From assembly GCF_030268085.1 (NCBI RefSeq), contig NZ_BSDE01000005.1:1-64000 (forward strand): 64,000 nt of DNA. Reading direction: 5' to 3'. The notes under the pieces were generated by a model, which was not told the DNA's origin, did not search any database, and saw only the letters and a list, made by a program, of their open reading frames with translations. Of the stretch, positions 16,354 through 24,461 are shown one piece after another. Origin of the DNA: Geothrix limicola (GTDB taxonomy: Bacteria; Acidobacteriota; Holophagae; Holophagales; Holophagaceae). A program made the translations under genes and the position numbers. Positions within the stretch are counted from its first letter, which is position 1. Every line of letters begins with the position of its first letter.

Positions 16354-19300
16354 CTAGTGAACGGTGCGCCAGACGCGGGCTTTGGGGTACTGCTGGGTCT
16401 GCCGACCCACAATGGTCTTGAGGGAGAGCGCCGTTTTCGAAGCGCCGATGGGCGGATTCGCCACCGGTGTCGCACCGCCCTGAATGACCCCTCGGGTGCC
16501 ATACGCCATGAAGGTCGAAGCTACGCCGGACCAGGTAGTCTGATTGCCGCTGTTGCACGTGACATTGGTACGCGAATCACTGGCCATGGGACGGTACACG
16601 TCGCAGATCAGGTTGCTGTAGGTTGTGCCATCTCCACCGGAGCAGACATCCACCGTCGTCGGCTTGAAGTAGGAGTAGAAAAGGCTTCCTGCGACGACGA
16701 TGGGCTCGGTGATGCCCTTGGGGACGAAGTAGTCCGGCGACGGTCCTACCCCGGGCAGGGAGATGTAATAACCGAAATAAGGGCTTCCGCCATTGGTGAG
16801 GTAGAAGGTATCCGATCCAGGGGTGATGAGTTTGCTCTGGGTGGTCCCGGTCCCTGGAGGTTCCGTCTGGCTGCTGAAATTGATCAGATTGGTGTCCTGG
16901 ATTCCCGTGCTATCCAGATTCCAGGCCTTGCTGTCCTGCCGATCGAACACCACCGTCAGCCGATGGCCCGTGGGCCGGTTGCTCCCGACTCCAGAGGTGT
17001 ACTGAAGGTCGACGGGGTTGTTGCGGTCTCCGCTGATCATGGCCACACCCACCGCCGCGGGCGTCGGAGCCGTCACGCCACTGACCGTTTTACCGTTACC
17101 AAGGAAGGTGCCCACTCGGAAGGGGGCGGGAAGCGTGGTGTACTTGGCATTGTTCCCCGAACCGTCCGCGGCGACTTTCCGCACACTGGAAGTACCGGTG
17201 GACGTACCGTCGGCAGTCCACATGGCCAGATCCGACGAGTCATTCCGGTAATCCTTGAAGGCCCCGGAGGCATTGGTCAGCCCTGAGCCCCAGCTCCACA
17301 AGCCGCCTCCGTAATCCAGGAAGTAGGCCCGTTGGGCCATGCCTGAATTCACGAAGAACTCAAAGGGAACCACACCCGCGGGGATGCAGTTGATCGTGGA
17401 ACTGATCGTGGTCATGTCCACGGCAGCAAGGACCTCGCCCGTGTAAACATCCAGCGCGAGCACCGAACGCCCCAGCTTCGTGGCAACACCATTGATGTCC
17501 TTGAAATTGGCTTCGACATCCGGGGTACTGTAGCCGCCGCTGAAGAACACGGCATCACGCACCACCCCGTTGAAGAGCACGCGGCCGAGCGCTGGGCTCG
17601 CGGTCGAGAAGCCCATGGTCCCCAGAACGTTCTTGACGGTGGTCAGCGGGGGGCCACCAGCCGCGATGCGGGAACTGGGGAAGTAGGCGACTTCATCAGG
17701 GCAAAGCGACCATTTCAAAGAGGGATTGAACGGGTCATGGATATCGATGGCGTAATAGCTGCGGCCACCTTTTTTCAGACCGATGATCGCGATGGCCCGT
17801 TCGGTACTGTCGACGGTGCCGTTGCCGCTGCCACCGGTGGAGGGTGGCAAATCGAGGTGATAGATCAGCGGCGCGCCGTCCACCAGGAAACGGTGGGGAT
17901 TCCCGCTGGAGTTGCCGTACACGTAATCCAGCTGGCCCAGGAAATCCGTCGGCATGAAGCTCCACAGTTCATCCACGGCCCCCTTCACGAGGGTCTGGCT
18001 GACGCCCGAGCCGTCGACGATGGTGGTGTCCTTGGTGACCTCACCGAAAGCATGCAGCCAGCCCTGGTTCGTTCCCACCAGCACCAGCCGGAACCGATCA
18101 CCATTGAGGGTAGAGAGGGCCGTGGTGAATTGGCCCTTCAGGCTGTCCGTCATGGTGTAGGGAATGGCGGCAGGATTGGAATCGATCACGTCGCCCATGA
18201 TGTTGGCGCGGTTGGCCGTCGGCCTGCCCGTTGATGGATCCGGGGTGCTCTTCAAATCCGCGCCCATGGCCTTCTGGATGACGGCCTGTTTGGTTGGGTC
18301 GTCGACGGCCGGGGAACGGGCCACCGAAGGGTACGGCCCCGTGGTCGGACTGGTGGTGCCATCCGGCCCCTTGGTCATGATCTCGCCCTTGATGGCGGTG
18401 AAAGCCGTACCGGTATCACTGAAGGTCGTGAAGCCTTTTTCGGCTGTGTTCGAATCACCCGGGAGCCGAGTGTACAGTTTCCGGGCGCTCCAAAGCCGGT
18501 TGTTGAACAGGGCCGCACCGGCCGACCACTGGGCCGTCGTGGAATCCAGGGTCGTCGTCGCATTCCCAGCGCTATCGATAATCTGGGTTTGGCTGTTCAC
18601 TTCCTTCGTGGCGAACATGAGCAGGTCACCCGACCAGATGGGCCCGCCGGTGCTGGGTGGCACGAACTTGCCCAGGTAGATCTGCTTGCCGAGGCTCGCC
18701 CCGATGAAGGGCAGGTTCGGGTTGCTGGTCGAATTGATGTTGGCCGGCTGCTGGGTGGCCTGGATGGCGCGCTGTAGCATGAGGGCCAACTTTTCGGGAT
18801 TGGAACCGTCGAAGAAGTAGGTGGCCCCGGTTTTCCGAAGGCCGACATCCGGGTAATCCGCCGGATCCGCGGGATTCACGATCCAATCCGAGGCCGGGTC
18901 GAAACCATGGAAACTCGTCACGGCTCCCGATGTGATGGAAGGATCTCCCAGCAGCGCGGCGCGGTAGAGGGCGCGTTTGCCGCTGACCGGGTAGGCCGTT
19001 TCATCATCCGCGTAATATCCGCCCAGACTCACGCCCACCGTCATGGTGGTCACGCGGTGTCCCGCGGAGCCGAAATCGACTGAGCCACGCTTTTTGATCG
19101 CGAAGGGAAGGAAGGAGTGCGGGGTGGCGGAGGTTCCGGCCGCAGCCTGAGTGGCGGCCAGGTAATCCACGCCGGGGTTGGTGCCCAGGGAGGTATCCGC
19201 CATGTGGGCGGCGACGGCGGCAAAGTTGAAGATGTTCCACCAGCTGCCTAAACGGTCGATGGAGGTCGGGTACTTGATGACCTGTTGATTCCCGTTCAGG

Positions 19301-21189
19301 GGGTTGACGGCGCCGTTGAGGATATAGGGTGTCGTAGCGTTCGGATTCAGCGTGCCGGAATTGTTGTTGTCGTTGCCGTCCGTGAACACGATGAGGAAGT
19401 GGCTCATACACGTGGAAGGCGCATCATTGCCCGTTTCGATGGCGCTGAACACGTTGTTGGGATCGTTGAACTGGGCCAGGGCGTTGGCGGTGGCGTAGGT
19501 CAAGGGTGTGGAATTGCCCGCGGTTAGGATGGCGATCCGCTTCATGTTCGTCACGGAATTTCCCGTGGTGGAATTGATGCCCTGGGCCGCCGTATTGTTC
19601 AGCAGGCTCCACCCGGAATCGCGTCCGGTCTGTGCGCTCGTCGGCACGCCCGCCGTAACATTCATGGTGGTCGCTGAATTATTGTGAATGTTGGTGCCGT
19701 TCGGCGCCCCTTCCGAAGTGGGATCCAGGAAGCGGAAGGCCCAGAGGACGGAGGCTTGGTTCTGGATCCAGGTTTCAATGGCCGCTCGTTTCACGGCCTG
19801 GATGCGGGACATGCCCGGGACGATATTGACTGAAGCATCCGCCGTAACATCGGTTACATACGAGCCATCGACATCGCTGAATTTTGGTACGTAGATGCTA
19901 TGACCCGCTGCAGCAGCCCCCCACCCTTGCCCCCAGCTGACATCGAGCTGATTGGGAACAAGGCTCTTATCGGCCGCATCGTAGATGATGTACTTCTTGG
20001 AGAAGTTGGAGTAGGTCCCGTTGGCATAGGTGGCCGTGAAGAGCCAGCCCATGTAGTCCGTCCGATGGGACACCATATTGAGGGTGGTGGTGGTGGAATT
20101 GGCAGACAGGACGTTGTCACCATTGTTGAGGGTGTAGGTCGAATCCAGCTCCATCTGCAGGCCGCTGCCATAGGTGACATTCTTGCGGACAATCTGATCC
20201 AGAACCTTGCGGGAACTCAGCGGGTTGCCCGTGGAATTGGCATCCGTGATCTCCCAGGGAATGGGGATATCGATAGTGCGTTTATCGCCATTGACCATGG
20301 CATAGTACCGAGCATGGCTCGCGGCGCGCACCCAATTTCGGATATCACTATGTTTGGGGTTGGCGCTGACGCCTGACATGGTGCCGGTTGCACTGTCCGC
20401 GAGAGTTGCATCCACCAGCGTTCCCTGCGGGGTTACAAGACCCACGAACACGGGTGAAACTCCGTCCGCATACAGGGTACTAGTCACATAAGCAGGAGTC
20501 CCGGTGCTGTTATAGGAAGGGACGGTCCAAGTCGTGGTGTTGGTCCGCGACGCAGAAGAACCTCTGGACACAGTCACATCGTTGGTATGCGTCGACGGGC
20601 TCAATGTCGAAGTCGGAGAACTGCTCCAGGTATCTCCGAAATGCATTGGATTGCTAGTTGAGTTGTTCGTGATGTAAACCGTCCAACTCAGGGTGATGGT
20701 TCCCGATGTTCCAGAGACGGAAATATCCGAACTGCCCGTTGAAATGTTGTTGCTCGTGCGCATGGTTGGATATAGGTAGCTATGCTGCCGGTTTGAAACA
20801 GTCACGTTGCCGGAGCTGTTCACCGTGAGATCCACCGAAGCCCATACACGGCTGTTCTGGGCGGAGGTGGCGGTAATGGTATATGTGTTATTCGCTGGTG
20901 TATCAGGAACGAGCGTAAACGACATGTTCTGCGTGTTGTTGTTATCATCCCGATCCAAATTTTGGTATAGCGGATGGAACATGAGCGCTTCCATCGACCC
21001 CGAGAAGTCGAAGACCGTGACGACCTCAGGCTTCAGGGCCGCCGTGGTGGACTTCTGATAGAGGTCCAGGAAGTCCGTCTTGGTGGCCTGCAGCCTCGTA
21101 TCCAGCTGGGCTTGGAGCGGGCAGAGCGCGGCAAAACCAAGCATCAGGCCCAGGAAAGCTCGAAGGAAATTGCGGTCGAATCTGAACAT
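16354..21189 (-). CDS. pilY1: PilY1-like type IV pilus tip/adhesin protein
   Basis: Large secreted protein thought to sit at the pilus tip with the minor pilins, and to act in adhesion, twitching and surface sensing. The 1611-residue product has a signal peptide (about 1-27) and a von Willebrand A-like domain starting with VVTVFDFSGS, the DxSxS MIDAS motif at residues 61-65. This domain is interrupted by a Ser/Thr/Asn-rich insertion (about 75-250), then resumes with FLIVFTDGND near residue 600. The C-terminal half (about 1000-1500) is the PilC/PilY1 beta-propeller (LVGTNQGWLHAFGE, LWSFMPTDFLGQL, RAIAIIGLKKGGRSYYAID). Last gene of the operon. The insertion is encoded by DNA of visibly lower GC. 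Confidence 0.93.
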   Translation of the reverse strand: MFRFDRNFLRAFLGLMLGFAALCPLQAQLDTRLQATKTDFLDLYQKSTTAALKPEVVTVFDFSGSMEALMFHPLYQNLDRDDNNNTQNMSFTLVPDTPANNTYTITATSAQNSRVWASVDLTVNSSGNVTVSNRQHSYLYPTMRTSNNISTGSSDISVSGTSGTITLSWTVYITNNSTSNPMHFGDTWSSSPTSTLSPSTHTNDVTVSRGSSASRTNTTTWTVPSYNSTGTPAYVTSTLYADGVSPVFVGLVTPQGTLVDATLADSATGTMSGVSANPKHSDIRNWVRAASHARYYAMVNGDKRTIDIPIPWEITDANSTGNPLSSRKVLDQIVRKNVTYGSGLQMELDSTYTLNNGDNVLSANSTTTTLNMVSHRTDYMGWLFTATYANGTYSNFSKKYIIYDAADKSLVPNQLDVSWGQGWGAAAAGHSIYVPKFSDVDGSYVTDVTADASVNIVPGMSRIQAVKRAAIETWIQNQASVLWAFRFLDPTSEGAPNGTNIHNNSATTMNVTAGVPTSAQTGRDSGWSLLNNTAAQGINSTTGNSVTNMKRIAILTAGNSTPLTYATANALAQFNDPNNVFSAIETGNDAPSTCMSHFLIVFTDGNDNNNSGTLNPNATTPYILNGAVNPLNGNQQVIKYPTSIDRLGSWWNIFNFAAVAAHMADTSLGTNPGVDYLAATQAAAGTSATPHSFLPFAIKKRGSVDFGSAGHRVTTMTVGVSLGGYYADDETAYPVSGKRALYRAALLGDPSITSGAVTSFHGFDPASDWIVNPADPADYPDVGLRKTGATYFFDGSNPEKLALMLQRAIQATQQPANINSTSNPNLPFIGASLGKQIYLGKFVPPSTGGPIWSGDLLMFATKEVNSQTQIIDSAGNATTTLDSTTAQWSAGAALFNNRLWSARKLYTRLPGDSNTAEKGFTTFSDTGTAFTAIKGEIMTKGPDGTTSPTTGPYPSVARSPAVDDPTKQAVIQKAMGADLKSTPDPSTGRPTANRANIMGDVIDSNPAAIPYTMTDSLKGQFTTALSTLNGDRFRLVLVGTNQGWLHAFGEVTKDTTIVDGSGVSQTLVKGAVDELWSFMPTDFLGQLDYVYGNSSGNPHRFLVDGAPLIYHLDLPPSTGGSGNGTVDSTERAIAIIGLKKGGRSYYAIDIHDPFNPSLKWSLCPDEVAYFPSSRIAAGGPPLTTVKNVLGTMGFSTASPALGRVLFNGVVRDAVFFSGGYSTPDVEANFKDINGVATKLGRSVLALDVYTGEVLAAVDMTTISSTINCIPAGVVPFEFFVNSGMAQRAYFLDYGGGLWSWGSGLTNASGAFKDYRNDSSDLAMWTADGTSTGTSSVRKVAADGSGNNAKYTTLPAPFRVGTFLGNGKTVSGVTAPTPAAVGVAMISGDRNNPVDLQYTSGVGSNRPTGHRLTVVFDRQDSKAWNLDSTGIQDTNLINFSSQTEPPGTGTTQSKLITPGSDTFYLTNGGSPYFGYYISLPGVGPSPDYFVPKGITEPIVVAGSLFYSYFKPTTVDVCSGGDGTTYSNLICDVYRPMASDSRTNVTCNSGNQTTWSGVASTFMAYGTRGVIQGGATPVANPPIGASKTALSLKTIVGRQTQQYPKARVWRTVH

Positions 21190-21206
21190 CGCTCAGCTCC
21201 TCGGAA

Positions 21207-21815
21207 CTATTGTCGGACAGCGGTGGAAACCCACGCCTCTTTCGCGTGGATGAAAGTCATGCCGCCCTGCTGGACCTGGGCGTCAGACCGGACGGCCCAG
21301 AGGTCGGGAGCCAGCAACTGGGGGCCGCCTGAGGCGGGCGTGAATGCGCCCGTGCCCGCGCCCTGGCTCATGTCGACGATGGGCAGCTTCCCCATGCGAG
21401 TCAGTCCGATGGTGAACCCCTGCGTAACGCCAGTGGGTCCGGGCAAGCTCATGACCGTGTTCAGGGTTCCGCCGGGGACGTAATCAGACCCATCCATGAT
21501 GTTCTTGGCCCGGCCCGCCAAAGTGTCATCCCGCAGGAGCGCGAGTTGTTCGGCACCCACCTTCGCCGCGGTTCCGGTGGCGACCGCGCTGTTATTGCTG
21601 GTGATCCAGTAGACGGACCATTCGATGCCTGAATCGGCGACGTTCCGGGCCATGGCCCCCTGCCGGGTGAAACCCGAGGTCACGATCTCCCGGAGGGAGT
21701 TCCGGGACATGGCCACGGCCGCCACGGTGAGCAGCACGAGGAGCATGAGCGCCACGATGATGGTGACGCCACCCGCTTGAGGATCTTGCAGATCACGCTG
21801 TCTGGAACGAAGCAT
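21207..21815 (-). CDS. pilX: PilX-like minor pilin / pilus assembly protein
   Basis: 202 residues with a single N-terminal membrane helix (about 15-38, GGVTIIVALMLLVLLTVAAVAMSRNSL) followed by a soluble periplasmic domain. The sequence around the helix, including the MSRN-x-x-RE segment and the FTRQGAMARNVADSGIEW stretch, resembles PilX N-terminal domains. It sits between pilW and pilY1, the standard place for pilX. PilX helps prime pilus assembly and present PilY1 at the tip. It lacks a canonical G-F/M-T-L-I-E prepilin cleavage site; GGVTIIVAL is the nearest match and is atypical for class III signals, as in other PilX proteins. Confidence 0.75.
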   Translation of the reverse strand: MLRSRQRDLQDPQAGGVTIIVALMLLVLLTVAAVAMSRNSLREIVTSGFTRQGAMARNVADSGIEWSVYWITSNNSAVATGTAAKVGAEQLALLRDDTLAGRAKNIMDGSDYVPGGTLNTVMSLPGPTGVTQGFTIGLTRMGKLPIVDMSQGAGTGAFTPASGGPQLLAPDLWAVRSDAQVQQGGMTFIHAKEAWVSTAVRQ

Positions 21816-21825
21816 GGCGAGCCTT

Positions 21826-23028
21826 TCAGTTCAGGGGCAGACCAGAATGCCGAGGCACGAAGACCAGGCTCTGGGTGAGGTTTCGGTACGCCAGCGTATT
21901 CCCGGCCGCCGAGTATTCCGTGCGCTGGGTGGCGGTGCGCGTGGTGACATCCACCCGGATCAACGTGGGCACGGAACGGATCCAATGCTCCGTCGACCGG
22001 GTCGATTTGAAGTCCGGGCGCCCGGAGGCCGCGAGCTGGGCATCCACTTCCGCGCGAATGCCCTGATCCCATCCGTTGGTGAATCCCGTGTAGGTCGCCG
22101 GGGTTCCGCTCGCCTGCATCCCCGCCCACGAGGTGCCCGCATTGGTGCTCATGTACACCTTGAACCCCGAGACGTTCTCCGCGATCACCTGCTGGGGCGC
22201 CGTGGCCGTGAAGGTGGTGGGGTCGTAGTTCCCCTGGTCGCGCACCAGGCAGGGGATTCCGTTGGGGTTGGCGGGGTCCAGGTTCAGGATCTGGATCCGG
22301 TAGCGGACCATCTGGGCTGGCTGGACAAACACAACCCCACTCTGGGGGAGATGCTTGGCCTTGGCCGGAAGCCCCGCCGACCCCACACCCGTCACCGCGG
22401 CGTTCGGCGCCGGGCCCGCGACCACGGTGACCGAGCTCCCAGTGGGCGCGTTGGGGATATCCTGAATGTAGGCGGCCTCCCAGGAATCCTTGAAGATGAA
22501 GACCTGGCCCTTCGCCACCAGTTTCGCGTAGGACGCATTATCAGAACAGTTGATGGTGTAAGTATTGTCTGCCACCGTCGGTGCTACACCTGCAACCACC
22601 AGTTCCGAAGCCGTCCGCTGAGGTGCCACGGTCCCAAGCGTTCCTTCGAAACCAAGGGCCTGGTCCATGTAGAAGTAAAGTTCGTCGGCCGTGGCCGGGT
22701 CATTGGTGCTGGGCACAGGCGCGCCATCTTTCTGGATGGGCATGTTGGGCAGGATGTAGAACGGGGGAACAGCCGCACTCACGGTAGGCGTGGTCGAGAG
22801 ATCCGTCAGGTACATGCATGAGGTGTTCAGATCATCAATCAGCAGATCCACCGACATGCGGTTGCGGCGCACGCTGGAGAGGGTTTCTCCTGAGGTGTAG
22901 TAGGTGGAAAGGCTGGCCTTGAAAACATTGGCCATGCCCGCCATGAGCACCATGGTGAAGAACAGGGCGATCAGCAGCTCCACGAGGGAGAAGCCCTGTT
23001 CGGCGAAGCGAAGACGGCGCTTAGCCAT
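21826..23028 (-). CDS. pilW: PilW-like prepilin protein
   Basis: 400-residue minor pilin. The class III prepilin signal is clear: a short basic leader ending in EQG, then FSLVELLIALFFTMVLMAGMANVF, with Glu at mature position 5. The large C-terminal domain is Thr/Ala/Pro/Asn-rich. The start at 23028 follows GGAGGG with 7-nt spacing; it overlaps the pilV 3' end by 8 bp. Its position after pilV and before pilX-pilY1 fits the minor pilin set that initiates pili. Substrate of the prepilin peptidase PilD, which is not in this window. Confidence 0.85.
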   Translation of the reverse strand: MAKRRLRFAEQGFSLVELLIALFFTMVLMAGMANVFKASLSTYYTSGETLSSVRRNRMSVDLLIDDLNTSCMYLTDLSTTPTVSAAVPPFYILPNMPIQKDGAPVPSTNDPATADELYFYMDQALGFEGTLGTVAPQRTASELVVAGVAPTVADNTYTINCSDNASYAKLVAKGQVFIFKDSWEAAYIQDIPNAPTGSSVTVVAGPAPNAAVTGVGSAGLPAKAKHLPQSGVVFVQPAQMVRYRIQILNLDPANPNGIPCLVRDQGNYDPTTFTATAPQQVIAENVSGFKVYMSTNAGTSWAGMQASGTPATYTGFTNGWDQGIRAEVDAQLAASGRPDFKSTRSTEHWIRSVPTLIRVDVTTRTATQRTEYSAAGNTLAYRNLTQSLVFVPRHSGLPLN

Positions 23029-23548
23029 GGACGACCCTCCTAGCCAGCGAGACCTTGCGGTTGATCTTCGTCCCGGACTTGTCGACCTGGTCCGTGAAAT
23101 TGACCTCGACCGTGAAATCGGACAAGGAGCCAAAGGCGGCTGGCGCCAAGGCCGTCCGTGTCGTGGTGACCGTGTAGAACTTGGCTGCATCCGTCGCGGC
23201 GACCGCATCGCCGTTGAGGTCGAAGTAGTTGTTCAGGCTCGTGCCATCGGCGAGGGTGACGTAGGTAAGGCTCGGCAGGTCGGCGTTCGAGGCCGTTTTC
23301 GAATCCGTATTGCTGATGTTGAGCCAGCTGAGACGGCCCTCCATCTCGACCCGGTCCATCAGGTGCTCGCCCACCAGAACCGCCGTCGTGAGACTGCGGC
23401 TGCCGCGGGATGCCTTCATGGACATCACCTGCAGCATGGTGAGCCCGAGGATTCCGACGGCCATGATGAAAGCCGTGATCAGCATTTCCACCATGCTGAA
23501 TCCGGCCTGCCCTCGCCTAGGGATGACGATTCGAGGATGCGCGCGCAT
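23021..23548 (-). CDS. pilV: PilV-like prepilin protein
   Basis: 175-residue minor pilin. The prepilin motif is GQAG followed by FSMVEMLITAFIMAVGILGLTMLQ, with Glu at mature position 5 and the GILGL-x-LQ pattern typical for PilV. A short soluble domain follows. The ATG at 23548 overlaps the fimT stop by one base (TGATG) and has GGAGGAG upstream, so translation is coupled. It precedes pilW with an 8-bp overlap. Confidence 0.88.
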   Translation of the reverse strand: MRAHPRIVIPRRGQAGFSMVEMLITAFIMAVGILGLTMLQVMSMKASRGSRSLTTAVLVGEHLMDRVEMEGRLSWLNISNTDSKTASNADLPSLTYVTLADGTSLNNYFDLNGDAVAATDAAKFYTVTTTRTALAPAAFGSLSDFTVEVNFTDQVDKSGTKINRKVSLARRVVHG

Positions 23549-24318
23549 CAGATTCTCCTCCATTGCCCATCGGAATCCCTGATTCCTGGGTTGTAGAACT
23601 TGTAGATGGAGCCGCCGTTGCCGAGCACCACGATCATGCCCATGGGTCCTCCGGGAAGGGCCCCGCCGTTGGTGTTGGTCCCGACCACCGGAATAATGAT
23701 GGTGCTGGCGAAACGCTTGTTGCTGCCGCTGATGACGAACCGGCGAAGGGTGGATGAGAATGTGAAAAGGTTGTTCGCGTCATCCAGCAGGCCCGTCATG
23801 GGCCCGGTCTTGAACGGCTCCACCTCCGTGAGCACCTGGTTCTTCGTCCCCGAAGCCGTGGGGAGCATCACATTCGTCCACTGCGTCGAGCCCAACGAGA
23901 CGATGCGGGCCCGCATCTGGCTGGGATCTCCCGGCTGAAAGCTAAAGGGAACGGCCACGGTCTGCCCGGCGGCACCCAGGGCCGCATCCGGAGGCGTGCC
24001 CGCCAGCAGGTTGTTGGCCGTGGTCTGGATATCCGTGTCCTTGAGCGACGCGACACCGTGAGCCACCCTGAAGGGCGTGGTGGTATCCCAGGTACCCCAA
24101 GTCACGATGGCCACATCCGCGCCCGTGGCGGTCGCCGATTTGTGGGCATTGGACAGGACACCTTCCATTTCATCCAGCAGCGAGCGTACGGCCCCGGATT
24201 GCCGGTTTCCGATCATCGTCACACCGACGATGCTGAGGATGCCCACGATGGCGAGCACCACGAGCAGCTCGATCAGCGAATAGCCTGATGCGACTCGGCC
24301 CCTAGGATGGGTGGTCAT
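23548..24318 (-). CDS. fimT: FimT/GspH-type pseudopilin
   Basis: 256 residues. The prepilin site is VASG followed by YSLIELLVVLAIVGILSIVGVTMIGNRQS, with Glu at mature position 5. The rest is a GspH/FimT-like soluble domain, longer than most FimT proteins (about 170 residues). The start at 24318 has AAAGGG 6 nt upstream. First gene of the pilus operon; the 143 bp between it and priA must hold the promoter. I found neither a good sigma-54 nor a well-spaced sigma-70 motif there; a TTTACA element with AT-rich DNA downstream is the best weak candidate. Confidence 0.8.
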   Translation of the reverse strand: MTTHPRGRVASGYSLIELLVVLAIVGILSIVGVTMIGNRQSGAVRSLLDEMEGVLSNAHKSATATGADVAIVTWGTWDTTTPFRVAHGVASLKDTDIQTTANNLLAGTPPDAALGAAGQTVAVPFSFQPGDPSQMRARIVSLGSTQWTNVMLPTASGTKNQVLTEVEPFKTGPMTGLLDDANNLFTFSSTLRRFVISGSNKRFASTIIIPVVGTNTNGGALPGGPMGMIVVLGNGGSIYKFYNPGIRDSDGQWRRI

Positions 24319-24461
24319 GGCGAACCCTTTCGATGGATTCAAGATTCGACAAATCTGGCGCTTGTCTTATCTGAATATTATTTCTTCCAGTGTAAACACT
24401 TGGGCAAAGGGCAAGAGCCGATGTCGGGATGGGATTGAGGTGAGTGTATATTTTTTATACA

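Noticed and set aside
24319-24461. Sigma-54 promoter for the pilus operon
   Set aside because: No GG-N10-GC match with the right flanks on the minus strand; the nearest GG and GC are 12 nt apart.
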